A DNA stretch of 23,028 nt from Facklamia sp050409585 (GTDB lineage Bacteria > Bacillota > Bacilli > Lactobacillales > Aerococcaceae), in the NCBI RefSeq assembly GCF_050409585.1, contig NZ_JBNUPE010000020.1, forward strand, positions 1 through 23,028, given 5' to 3'. Under the pieces are notes generated by a model. It was not told the origin of the DNA and ran no database searches. It saw only the letters and a list, made by a program, of their open reading frames with translations. The translations under genes were made by a program, and so were the position numbers. Shown here piece after piece: positions 14,540 to 22,862 of this stretch (positions are counted from its first letter, which is position 1; every line of letters starts with the position of its first letter).

Positions 14540-17071
14540 ATGAAAAAGAAAAGGAAAAAGAGTTTTGATGAAAAATTAAGATTAAGTAGGGAACAAGGAA
14601 AGAATCTAAATGAGGAATCAAAGCTTAAACATGGAGACGATTATCTGGGGAAAATTATTAAGGATAATGAGAGGTTTCAAGATAAAAGAAAAATTAGAAC
14701 AAGTAAAAGACAAGTTACTTCAGATGTCGTTGAAAATAAAAAGGAAAGAAGACATCGAGAGCATTCGGAGCTTGAACAAATTAGGGAGGAGAAGAGATCT
14801 CTATCCGATTATAAAAATGAAGGCTCTTTTTCTAAACAAGAATTAGGAAAAAATAAAAGTTTTGATAATAAGAAAACAAAGTCCGATAAACAAATAAGAC
14901 AAGAAGAAATAAAAGAAGTTAGAAAAGGCTTAAGTTCAAATGATAGAGAGCCTTTTTCTAATAAAAAGGATAAGAAAAAGGCTTTTAGAAGACAGGGGCA
15001 AAAATATAGAGTATCTCAGTTAAATGAGTTAAAAGAAGTCTATGATCCACTAGAAAAAGATACAGATAATGATGGGATAATTGATCGATATGACAATAAC
15101 TTTAAGGATAGTGATTACTTTGAATCCACCTATGATGTGGAAGAAGAAGAAAAAAATCATCAAGAGGTTTTACAAACCAAAAAAGCTAAACAAAGAAAAA
15201 TTGGTCAGGATTTTAGAAGAAAGGAAGAAGTAAAAAGTTCTAAGAAAAAACTAGAAGAAAGCTATAAGAAGTCAACAGATGATGTCTATGACCCATTAGG
15301 AAAAGACCTTGATAATGACGGAATTATCGACCGATATGACCATGACTTTAGAGATAGCGACTATCTTAAATCAACCTTTGACTTAGACGACTTAGGTAAA
15401 GATAAGTCTCATAAAAAGAAGCTTTATCAAAAGAAAAATAATAAGAGAAAAAACTATTCTGATGAAAAATATACCAGAAGCAAAGATTCAAAGAAGGATC
15501 AAACTAAGGGTAAGAAAGTCGTTGAGGATAGAAAAAAGAAAAACAAACAAGCTAAAGATTTTAATAAAAAGCTTAAAAAAGAAAAGACCAATAGTGCCTT
15601 ACTTCTAGGAGTTGCTAAAGGTCAGGAAGTTGCAAGAGATTATCTATCAAGTGGAAGTGACGAAAATGCTGGGGTTGAAAGTGGTGAAAAACTTTCGGAT
15701 GCTAGTTCAAAGCTTATTCATAAACAGCAAAAATATCTCAATAAGAGAAAGGCAAAAAAGGCTTATAACCTACAAGGTCAAGATAAGATAATTAGAAAGA
15801 AAAAGTCCAAGCTTGATTTTAGGGAAGAACTTGAAAGGGCAAGGGCAAGTGATAAGTATAAAAAGGCAAGTGCCTATAAGAAGTTTCAAAAAAGAAGACA
15901 GATGAAGGCACAAATTAATAAACAGCATAAAACAAGATTCAGAGATCGAGTAAAGGAAAACTTGCTCGGTCTTTTTAAAAATGCCAGAGAAATGGTAGTA
16001 AGAAAGTCTAAGGCAATTTTAATAGGTCTGGTTGGAATCATTGTCTTAGGAACATTTATCATAAGTTTTGGTGGTTCAACCATGTCAGGCTTTATGAATA
16101 CAGCAAGCTCTACCCTTGCCACATCCTATCTTTCAGAGCCTAATGTCTTAACAGAAGTCAATCAACACTTTTCCTTTATGGAGCAAGAACTACAAGATAA
16201 GCTAGATAATATTGAATCAGCCCATCCTGGTTACGATGAATACATCATTAATAAGGACGGAGAAATCTATCATAATACTCATGAACTGTTGTCCTACATT
16301 ACTTCTAGATATGGAGGTTTTGAATCAGTAGATGAAGTTAAGGATATATTAAAAGAGTTATTTGAAAAGATGTATGACCTTAGTTATGAAACAAAAACAG
16401 AAATTCGCTATCGAACAAAATATGAAACAAGAATCGATAGTAATGGTAATAGGTATCGAGTAAGGGTTCAAGAACCTTATGAGTATAAGATTTTTATTGC
16501 AAACCTAAAGACTCGTTCAATGGATAGCGTGGTAAGAGAAATTCTAGCAGACTATCCAGATAATATTGTTCACTATGAAGCCCTACTAGCTAGTGGGGGT
16601 AATATGGGAGACTTTTTTGGTTCAAGTTCAGGAGATTTGTCTGAAATTATCAACAATCCAAACTTTGGCAATCCAGGACTTGCCTTTGATGATGCAAGTG
16701 TTCGACAGTTATTCTCAGAGGCTGAAAAACATATTGGAAAGAGATATGTCTTTGGAGCAAATGGGCCGAACAACTTTGACTGTTCATCCTTTGTCTGTTG
16801 GTCATTTACAAAATCAGGGATTAAAAATATGCCTAGAACAACAGCACAGATGATTTATTCCAATTATTGTACCCATATTAGTCCATCAGAAGCTAAACTT
16901 GGAGATATTATCTTCTTTAGTGGGACATATAATAGTGGCTCACCGATTTCTCATGTAGGAATTTATGCTGGAAATGGCATGATGATTCACGCAGGAGATC
17001 CGATCCAATATACAAGTATTAATTCAAATTATTGGAAACAACACTTTTATGCATTTGGTCGACCAAGATAG
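14540..17071 (+). CDS. Large transfer protein with C-terminal NlpC/P60 peptidase (CD1108-like)
   Basis: The 843-residue protein has a very basic, repeat-rich region (1-490), one membrane segment (about 492-512), and an extracytoplasmic part ending in an NlpC/P60 domain (about 725-843). Catalytic residues visible are C748 (FDCSSF), H805 (SHVGIY) and H817 (MIHAG). This domain would cut peptidoglycan to let the channel pass, the VirB1-like job. The N-terminal region holds two copies of a VYDPL-KD-DNDGIIDRYD unit at about 167-200 and 249-282, 82 residues apart, resembling acidic calcium-type loops. With the N-terminus basic these would lie in the cytosol. The gene follows virB4 directly (0 nt), starts at ATG 14540 behind GAGGTGAAG, and is co-transcribed. 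Confidence 0.88.
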   Translation: MKKKRKKSFDEKLRLSREQGKNLNEESKLKHGDDYLGKIIKDNERFQDKRKIRTSKRQVTSDVVENKKERRHREHSELEQIREEKRSLSDYKNEGSFSKQELGKNKSFDNKKTKSDKQIRQEEIKEVRKGLSSNDREPFSNKKDKKKAFRRQGQKYRVSQLNELKEVYDPLEKDTDNDGIIDRYDNNFKDSDYFESTYDVEEEEKNHQEVLQTKKAKQRKIGQDFRRKEEVKSSKKKLEESYKKSTDDVYDPLGKDLDNDGIIDRYDHDFRDSDYLKSTFDLDDLGKDKSHKKKLYQKKNNKRKNYSDEKYTRSKDSKKDQTKGKKVVEDRKKKNKQAKDFNKKLKKEKTNSALLLGVAKGQEVARDYLSSGSDENAGVESGEKLSDASSKLIHKQQKYLNKRKAKKAYNLQGQDKIIRKKKSKLDFREELERARASDKYKKASAYKKFQKRRQMKAQINKQHKTRFRDRVKENLLGLFKNAREMVVRKSKAILIGLVGIIVLGTFIISFGGSTMSGFMNTASSTLATSYLSEPNVLTEVNQHFSFMEQELQDKLDNIESAHPGYDEYIINKDGEIYHNTHELLSYITSRYGGFESVDEVKDILKELFEKMYDLSYETKTEIRYRTKYETRIDSNGNRYRVRVQEPYEYKIFIANLKTRSMDSVVREILADYPDNIVHYEALLASGGNMGDFFGSSSGDLSEIINNPNFGNPGLAFDDASVRQLFSEAEKHIGKRYVFGANGPNNFDCSSFVCWSFTKSGIKNMPRTTAQMIYSNYCTHISPSEAKLGDIIFFSGTYNSGSPISHVGIYAGNGMMIHAGDPIQYTSINSNYWKQHFYAFGRPR

Positions 17072-17082
17072 GAGGAAGATTT

Positions 17083-17304
17083 ATGAGTCGAAGACTAAAA
17101 ACAGTTAGAAGTAAAATAAGTAAAACCAATAAAAAGATAGCCCTACTCCAAGAAGAGTTAGGGCTTTTGTTATTAGAAGAGGAGGAATTAGAAGATCAAG
17201 AAATTATAGCAATTTGTAGAAAAAACAAAATAACACTAGAAGATTTGATGAAAAAAATTAAGGAAGATAAAAAGGAGAATAGAAATAATGAAAACAATGA
17301 GTAA
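17083..17304 (+). CDS. DUF4315-family protein
   Basis: The 73-residue protein starts MSRRLKTVRSKISKTNKKIA and runs as a leucine/glutamate-rich coiled coil (LLQEELGLLLLEEEEL), then EIIAICRKNKITLEDLMKKI. This is the DUF4315 pattern, a small coiled-coil protein always near DUF4366 and NlpC/P60 genes in Tn1549/CTn elements; its role is unknown. The start at 17083 follows TAGGAGGAAG; an upstream in-frame start at 17032 lies inside the preceding gene. It overlaps the next gene by 17 nt. Confidence 0.85.
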   Translation: MSRRLKTVRSKISKTNKKIALLQEELGLLLLEEEELEDQEIIAICRKNKITLEDLMKKIKEDKKENRNNENNE

Positions 17305-19939
17305 AAAACTTAAATTAGGATTTTTGGCACTAATTATTGCCCTATCAACACTTACTAGCTCGATTGGTGCTTTAGCTAAGAATGAAGCCTGGAACAAGGA
17401 AGACTTTATGTATTACATGGAGGATAATAGTCATGTAATAGGTTTAAGTCAAAGCGGAATTGAAAAAGTAGAAAGGACAAAAAGAATTGAATTTTTAGAT
17501 GGGACAAGGATTATTGGTAATAAGTATGTTATGAAGGAATATTTTGGCAATGATTCTTACACAGCAAGAGATATGATTGCTGGTAAAAAACTAAAGGAGG
17601 TAGTTATCCCTCAATCAGTTCGAAAAATAGATAGCAATGCATTTTCATACTGTGATTTAGAAAGGATTGATTTACCACTTAATTTAGAAGAAATTGGTGA
17701 CTGGGCGTTTTATAGCAACAATTTAAAAGAGCTATCTTTGCCTAACAGTATCAGAAAAATTGGACCAGCTGCCTTTAGGGGAAATAAACTTAAAAAATTA
17801 AATATTCCTAATCAATTACAAGTATTAGAAGGTGGCGTGTTTTTTGAAAACAATTTAGAAGAGCTGGTTATTCCTACCAGTGTAAAAGATATAAAAGGAG
17901 GAGCATTTTATAGTAACTCTCTTAGAAAAATAACTGCACCGGAAGGTATAAAATTTCACAATACAGGAGCAGGAATTATTGGGAATCAGAAGGCTGAATT
18001 TCGTCCAAAACAAAATCCTTTTTATATTGAGAAGCTAGGATTTAATGGCAAACTGGGCATTCAAAATTATAAAGACTTAATTGTAGAAGAGGATGGGGGC
18101 ATAAGTTTTCCAAATGATGATATTGAAATGGTGAAGTTATCATTTAGAAGTTCTGAACACCACTATAATGGAACAATTACAATTTATAATCCACATAAAT
18201 GGTCAGGTGGAACACAGACAGTAGACAAAGCAACAACAGATATAGGAACACAAACAGATTCTAAAGATAGCAAGGATCAGTCAACCCAAACAGACCCTAA
18301 AGAAAGTAAGGATCAGGCAAGTCAAACAAAAGTAGATGTAAAAATCAGATATCTATTTGAAGATAAAAGTATTTATAAAGAAGAGGTTATCCAGGCAGAG
18401 ATTGGAGCTATCTTAGATGGGGGAGACCTACCAATGATTTCAGATGATATGGAATTTATGGATGGATTTTTACTATACGAGGTCAAGGGCGATGGGAAAG
18501 ATTTAATTGAAAGAACAGTTGCCTATCTTAAAAAAGACCAAGAAACTCAAACCGAGGAAGATAAAAAAGACGCTTCAAGTCAAACGGATATAACAATGAA
18601 AGACTTAGAAGAAATGACAAAGACTAGTGAAGAGTATAAGAAAAAGATTGAAATACTAGAAAAGGATTTAGCTTCTACTAAGGATAGTGACCTTGAAAAG
18701 GGAAAAGAAATTAAGGACTTAAAGGCTAAGTTAGACAAACTTAAAAAAGAACTTGATGAGAAAACTAAACAGCTTAATAAGGAAAAAGATAAGGACTTAG
18801 TTAATAAGATAAAAGATTTAGAAAATAAATTAGAAGACTTAAATAAGAAACTTAAAGATTTGGGAGATAAGGAAGATGAAAAACTAAAATCAAAATCTAA
18901 GGATTTAGAAAAGAAATTAGAGGAGTTAGAAAAGTCACTTAAAAGCAAGGAGGAAGTTAACCAAATACAAAATAAAACTATCAGTAATCTAGACAAGGAG
19001 ATTAAGGACTTAAAGGAGAAGCTAAATTTAAAGACAAATGAAGAATTAAAAAACAAAGAAAATAGCCAATTAACTTCTCTAAATAAAGAGATGGAAGGAA
19101 AGATTAATGAGTTAAAAAACATTTCTAACAATAAAGCTAGTTTATCTTCATCGCCTTTACAAGCTTCTTCTCAAGCAAAGACAAGTCCAATCAATGAACA
19201 TACTACCAGTTCAAAGGATTCTAATCAAAAACCAGAAGTTAGTGGAACAAATGATAGCTCTAATGAGTCTAAGGCTAATGAAGTAAAAGATGTTCGCTAT
19301 CCAAACAAGTCAACAGCAAAAGCTCCAGTTAATCCAGTAGAAACATCGGATGGCAAAACGGTCAATACCAATAAAGGCGTGGCAAGTGCTCCGTCTAAGG
19401 CAAGAGCAACAGTCGAGGAAAATGTAGATAATGCTAATAATGACTATCCAATTCATCGTGGCGATTCTGAGGGACTTGATTATTCAGCAGACGCTCGTCA
19501 ATTTGTGACCTTTACCACTAAGAATGGAAAAAGCTTCCACCTAATTATCAACCATGACGAAGAAAGTGAAAATGTTATGCTTCTTACAGAGGTTTCAGAA
19601 GATGATCTTTTAAATATGGTAGAGAGTAAGAAAGAAGAAGAAAAAGAAGACATTCCTGTTAAGGAAGAAGTTGTTGAAAAAGTTGAGGAAGAACCTGCTA
19701 AGGAAGAGAAAAAATCCTCAGCAGGAACATACTTCCTACTTCTTCTAGTAGTTGGTGGAGTAATTGGTGCAGGATATTACTTTAAGGTCATAAAGGGCAA
19801 AGAAGCCAGTGAATTAGAGGGATTTGAAGAAGACTATGAAGAAGATTATTTTGATGAAGCCGAAACAGATGATGAAAAAGATGAAGATGATGAATTAATA
19901 GAAGCTGAAGAAGAGATTGATACAGAAGATTTATTGTAA
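17288..19939 (+). CDS. LRR/coiled-coil surface protein with C-terminal DUF4366 domain
   Basis: The 883-residue protein has a signal peptide (1-30, cleavage after ALA). BspA-type leucine-rich repeats follow at about 97-225 (repeated VIPQSVRKIDSNAFSYC-like units). Then come QTD-rich linkers (about 315-345 and 420-435) around a beta-type domain (about 347-412), a long coiled coil (about 440-620), an S/T/P-rich linker, and a DUF4366 region (about 720-800). A C-terminal membrane segment (about 812-833) and a very acidic cytosolic tail end it. DUF4366 (CD1107-like) proteins are conserved in Tn1549-type elements but usually much shorter. The N-terminal additions look like adhesin modules, so it may bind the recipient cell or host surface. 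The ATG at 17288 follows AAAGGAG at 17271-17277. Confidence 0.85.
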   Translation: MKTMSKKLKLGFLALIIALSTLTSSIGALAKNEAWNKEDFMYYMEDNSHVIGLSQSGIEKVERTKRIEFLDGTRIIGNKYVMKEYFGNDSYTARDMIAGKKLKEVVIPQSVRKIDSNAFSYCDLERIDLPLNLEEIGDWAFYSNNLKELSLPNSIRKIGPAAFRGNKLKKLNIPNQLQVLEGGVFFENNLEELVIPTSVKDIKGGAFYSNSLRKITAPEGIKFHNTGAGIIGNQKAEFRPKQNPFYIEKLGFNGKLGIQNYKDLIVEEDGGISFPNDDIEMVKLSFRSSEHHYNGTITIYNPHKWSGGTQTVDKATTDIGTQTDSKDSKDQSTQTDPKESKDQASQTKVDVKIRYLFEDKSIYKEEVIQAEIGAILDGGDLPMISDDMEFMDGFLLYEVKGDGKDLIERTVAYLKKDQETQTEEDKKDASSQTDITMKDLEEMTKTSEEYKKKIEILEKDLASTKDSDLEKGKEIKDLKAKLDKLKKELDEKTKQLNKEKDKDLVNKIKDLENKLEDLNKKLKDLGDKEDEKLKSKSKDLEKKLEELEKSLKSKEEVNQIQNKTISNLDKEIKDLKEKLNLKTNEELKNKENSQLTSLNKEMEGKINELKNISNNKASLSSSPLQASSQAKTSPINEHTTSSKDSNQKPEVSGTNDSSNESKANEVKDVRYPNKSTAKAPVNPVETSDGKTVNTNKGVASAPSKARATVEENVDNANNDYPIHRGDSEGLDYSADARQFVTFTTKNGKSFHLIINHDEESENVMLLTEVSEDDLLNMVESKKEEEKEDIPVKEEVVEKVEEEPAKEEKKSSAGTYFLLLLVVGGVIGAGYYFKVIKGKEASELEGFEEDYEEDYFDEAETDDEKDEDDELIEAEEEIDTEDLL

Positions 19940-19971
19940 GAAAAAATAAAATACTAGAATCTAAAAAACTT

Positions 19972-20035
19972 TCCCGAATATGATATATGATTTGGGAGAA
20001 ATCTTGAGCGAAGGAGGAATTCTTCGCTCTTTTTT
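19972..20035 (+). terminator. Tandem hairpins with terminator U-tract directly before topB
   Basis: A first hairpin (19972-19979 with 19990-19997, one G-U) is followed by a second: GAGCGAAG at 20006-20013 pairs perfectly with CTTCGCTC at 20022-20029, then six T. The loop region contains AAGGAGG, a ribosome-binding-like sequence. The U-tract ends 18 nt before the topB ATG, leaving space only for its ribosome-binding site. Confidence 0.75.
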
Positions 20036-20053
20036 AATTTATGGAGGGAAAAA

Positions 20054-21772
20054 ATGAGATTAGTAATTGCAGAAAAACCCAGTGTCGCCTTGACTATTGC
20101 CAAGGTAATTGGAGCTAATAAAAGAAACAATGGATATTACTCAGGTAATGGCTTTTATGTTTCCTGGTGTGTAGGACATTTAGTGGGGCTAGCAAGTCCT
20201 GATAAATATGATAAGAAATATGCTAAATGGAAGATTGAAGATTTACCCATATTACCCACGGAATATATGTATGAAATCAATCCTAGAACAAAGAAGCAGT
20301 TTAATAATTTAAAGAAATTAATGGCAAGAAGTGATGTTACGACTATTGTCAATGCCTGTGATGCTGGACGAGAGGGAGAGGCTATCTTTCGATATGTCTA
20401 TGACTATGTAAAGTGTAAGAAGAAAATTGAAAGATTATGGATATCTTCCATGGAAGATCAGGCTATTAGAGAAGGCTTTTACAAGTTAGAATATGGAGAA
20501 AAGTATGAGAACTTGTATGAATCAGCCAAGGCTCGTGCCATGGCAGACTGGTTAGTTGGGATGAATTTATCTCGCCTTTATTCTTGCCTTTACAAGCAAA
20601 ACTATTCAGTAGGAAGAGTACAAACACCAACCCTAAATATGATTGTTACTAGGGATCAGGAGATTGAACACTTTAAAAAAGAAAAGTATTATACAGTAGA
20701 AATTAAACTTAAGGACTTTAGTTTAAGTACGCAACGAATTGATGGTTTAGAAATTGCCAAGCAGTTAAGAAATTTAATTGATGACCAGATAGAAATTGAT
20801 GATGTCATCATAAAGGAAAAAGTAACCAAGCCTGATAAATTATATGACTTAACCACCCTTCAAAGAGAAGCTAATAAAATCTATGGCTTTTCTGCTAAAG
20901 AAACACTAGATTTAGCCCAAAAACTTTATGAGAGAAAATTAATCTCTTATCCAAGAACAGACAGTAGATATCTAACCATTGATATGAAGGAAAAAGTAGA
21001 TAAATATCTCTTTATGTTAAAAAGTGATTTAGAAATTGATGAAAAGAACTTCTTATCGATCTTCGATTCAAAAAAGGTAAGTGATCACTATGCTATTATC
21101 CCGACTGAAGCAACACTTGACTTTGATTTTAAAAAGCTTTCGGAAGATGAAAAGAAAATTTATCGATTAATTGAAGCTAAGTTACTGATGTCAGCCTCTA
21201 AGTCTTTAGTAGAAAGTATGACCAAGGTTATTTATGTCTATGATGGTATGGAATTTACAGCAAGTGGAAAAACGATTATTGAAGAAGGTTTTAAGCAATT
21301 TGATTTATCGCAAAAAAAGAATGAAAAGAACCTACCAGTCATTAAAAAAGGAGATATTTATGAGGTAGAAGAAAGATTAATCAATGAAAAATATACCCAA
21401 CCACCAAAAGCCTATACAGAGGACAGTCTTTTAAAAGCAATGGAAATTGCTGGTAATAAGGCACTAGACAAAGAAGTGGAAGTTGAAAGAAAGGGAATTG
21501 GAACACCAGCCACAAGAGCAGGGATTATTGAGAATTTGATTTATAAAGGCTTCATTGAAAGAGATAAGAAAAATCTTATTTCAACCCATAAGGGGGTATC
21601 CCTAGTTGCCATTGTAGGTGAAGAATTTAAATCAGCTGAAACAACGGCTAACTGGGAGATGAAACTAAGTGATATTGCTAAAGGGAAATTATCAAAAGAA
21701 GAGTTTTTAAGTGAGATTGAAGGAGAAATAAAAAACAGTATCAATAAATATAAAAACAAAATAGAGGATTAA
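20054..21772 (+). CDS. topB: DNA topoisomerase III (type IA), element-encoded
   Basis: The 572-residue protein has the Toprim domain (EKPSVA at the start, DAGREGE from D103), then the type IA core with SVGRVQTPTL, and the active-site segment LISYPRTDSRYL with Y299 as the likely catalytic tyrosine. A C-terminal GIGTPATRAGIIE motif follows. It lacks the zinc-finger tail of chromosomal TopA, as is normal for conjugative-element TopB proteins. It would unlink strands during transfer or plasmid-like replication. The ATG at 20054 follows GGAGGG. A terminator-like hairpin lies immediately upstream, so its expression probably depends on read-through from the surface-protein genes. Confidence 0.93.
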   Translation: MRLVIAEKPSVALTIAKVIGANKRNNGYYSGNGFYVSWCVGHLVGLASPDKYDKKYAKWKIEDLPILPTEYMYEINPRTKKQFNNLKKLMARSDVTTIVNACDAGREGEAIFRYVYDYVKCKKKIERLWISSMEDQAIREGFYKLEYGEKYENLYESAKARAMADWLVGMNLSRLYSCLYKQNYSVGRVQTPTLNMIVTRDQEIEHFKKEKYYTVEIKLKDFSLSTQRIDGLEIAKQLRNLIDDQIEIDDVIIKEKVTKPDKLYDLTTLQREANKIYGFSAKETLDLAQKLYERKLISYPRTDSRYLTIDMKEKVDKYLFMLKSDLEIDEKNFLSIFDSKKVSDHYAIIPTEATLDFDFKKLSEDEKKIYRLIEAKLLMSASKSLVESMTKVIYVYDGMEFTASGKTIIEEGFKQFDLSQKKNEKNLPVIKKGDIYEVEERLINEKYTQPPKAYTEDSLLKAMEIAGNKALDKEVEVERKGIGTPATRAGIIENLIYKGFIERDKKNLISTHKGVSLVAIVGEEFKSAETTANWEMKLSDIAKGKLSKEEFLSEIEGEIKNSINKYKNKIED

Positions 21773-21780
21773 AGATTAAG

Positions 21781-21806
21781 GGGACAAGTAATCTTGTTCC
21801 TTTTTT
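21781..21806 (+). terminator. Terminator-like hairpin between topB and the methyltransferase
   Basis: GGGACAAG at 21781-21788 pairs with CTTGTTCC at 21793-21800 (eight pairs, one G-U), with a TAAT loop, and is followed by six T. It starts 8 nt after the topB stop and ends about 12 nt before the next ORF can start. Confidence 0.7.
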
Positions 21807-21817
21807 ACTTTGGGGAG

Positions 21818-22792
21818 GTGATAGAAATAGAAAAAATAAGAGTTTTAGAATTATTTGGAGGTATAGGAGCAATAAGAAAAGCCCTGATTAACCTTAAATT
21901 AGATTATGAAGTGCTTGACTATGTAGAAAATGATAAAAACTGTGCAAAAAGTTATAATGCCCTTTACTCAGAAAATTATCAAGTAAAGGATATTAGAGAT
22001 TATAAAGCACCAGAGATAGAGGTTGACCTATTAATGCATGGTAGTCCTTGCCAGGATTTTTCAAGGATAGGAGAAAAGAGAGGAGGTGCAAAGGATAGTA
22101 AGACTAGATCTAGTCTTTTATTTGAGACTATTAGGGTAATTGATGAAATGAAGATAAAACCTAAGTGGGTTATATGGGAAAATGTAAAGGGAGTTCTCGA
22201 TAAAAATATGAAAGCTTCCTTTTTTCATTACCTAGAAGAGATGGAAAGATTAGGTTATGAAAATAAATATGAAATTCTAAGTGCTATGGACTTTGGTATT
22301 CCTCAAAAAAGAGAGAGAATTTTTGTTATTAGTTGTCTTGAAGAAAATAACTTTTCATTTAAGAACTTAAGAAAAAGAAAGACAAGACCCTTAAAGGAAT
22401 TTTTAGAAGAAGATGTTAGTGACATATATACAGTTAGACAACCCTCAATTCTATCTTATTTATCTGACAAACCTCGAAATAAAAATTTTAAGGGAAGGCT
22501 ACAAGTAATTAAAGATTTTGCCTACACCATTTCTACCAAGCAAGTTAGAGTTCCTAATTCAGGAATTATTGATATAGGAGATGGAAAATTTAGGTATTTA
22601 ACAGAAAGGGAATGTTTAAGACTAATGGGCTTTGATGATAAAGATATAGATATACTTGAAAAGACCCATCCAAGAAGAAAAAACTGCACTTCAAGTATTT
22701 TATATAAGCAAGCTGGTAATTCAATTGTGGTAGATGTATTGGAAGCCATAGTAAAAGAGATAGTTAAACAAGAAAAAAAGAAAGCTAATTAA
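21818..22792 (+). CDS. C5 cytosine-specific DNA methyltransferase
   Basis: The protein shows the ordered C5 methyltransferase motifs: I (VLELFGGIGAIRKAL), IV (GSPCQDFSRIG with catalytic C78 when counted from 21818), VI (WENVKG, E121), VIII (IPQKRERIF), IX/X (LTERECLRLMGF and YKQAGNSIVV). The target-recognition part between VIII and IX is short. It would methylate cytosine in a sequence I cannot predict. No restriction enzyme is visible, so it may be an orphan that protects the element on entry into restricting hosts. The start is unclear: GGGGAGG at 21812-21818 overlaps the GTG I use, and at correct spacing there is only ATA (21827). A TTG at 21794 lies inside the terminator hairpin. Confidence 0.9.
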   Translation: MIEIEKIRVLELFGGIGAIRKALINLKLDYEVLDYVENDKNCAKSYNALYSENYQVKDIRDYKAPEIEVDLLMHGSPCQDFSRIGEKRGGAKDSKTRSSLLFETIRVIDEMKIKPKWVIWENVKGVLDKNMKASFFHYLEEMERLGYENKYEILSAMDFGIPQKRERIFVISCLEENNFSFKNLRKRKTRPLKEFLEEDVSDIYTVRQPSILSYLSDKPRNKNFKGRLQVIKDFAYTISTKQVRVPNSGIIDIGDGKFRYLTERECLRLMGFDDKDIDILEKTHPRRKNCTSSILYKQAGNSIVVDVLEAIVKEIVKQEKKKAN

Positions 22793-22805
22793 CAATCAGA
22801 CCTTC

Positions 22806-22834
22806 TTGTTTTTTCATCATATATTCAGTATAAT
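22806..22834 (+). promoter_or_regulatory. Promoter of the AbrB-like gene
   Basis: TTGTTT at 22806-22811 and TATAAT at 22829-22834 have the ideal 17-nt spacing. The start codon is about 28 nt after the -10 box. This is the best-formed promoter in the transfer region and begins a separate unit after the methyltransferase. Confidence 0.65.
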
Positions 22835-22862
22835 TAAAAGTAGGAAAAGTAGGAGGGGTCTA

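Noticed and set aside
16593..16853. Plus-strand 86-codon open frame inside the NlpC/P60 gene
   Set aside because: It is an alternate frame of the catalytic domain region with no ribosome-binding site or motif.
18225..18345. Short repeated QTD/SKDQ units, considered as a repeat array
   Set aside because: They are degenerate coding repeats within the DUF4366 protein linker; spacing and sequence do not fit CRISPR or satellite DNA.
18580..19131. 183-codon open frame on the minus strand, rich in Ser, Phe and Leu
   Set aside because: It is the antisense of the lysine/leucine/aspartate-rich coiled-coil coding region; the composition is a by-product of that repeat-like sequence and there is no ribosome-binding site.
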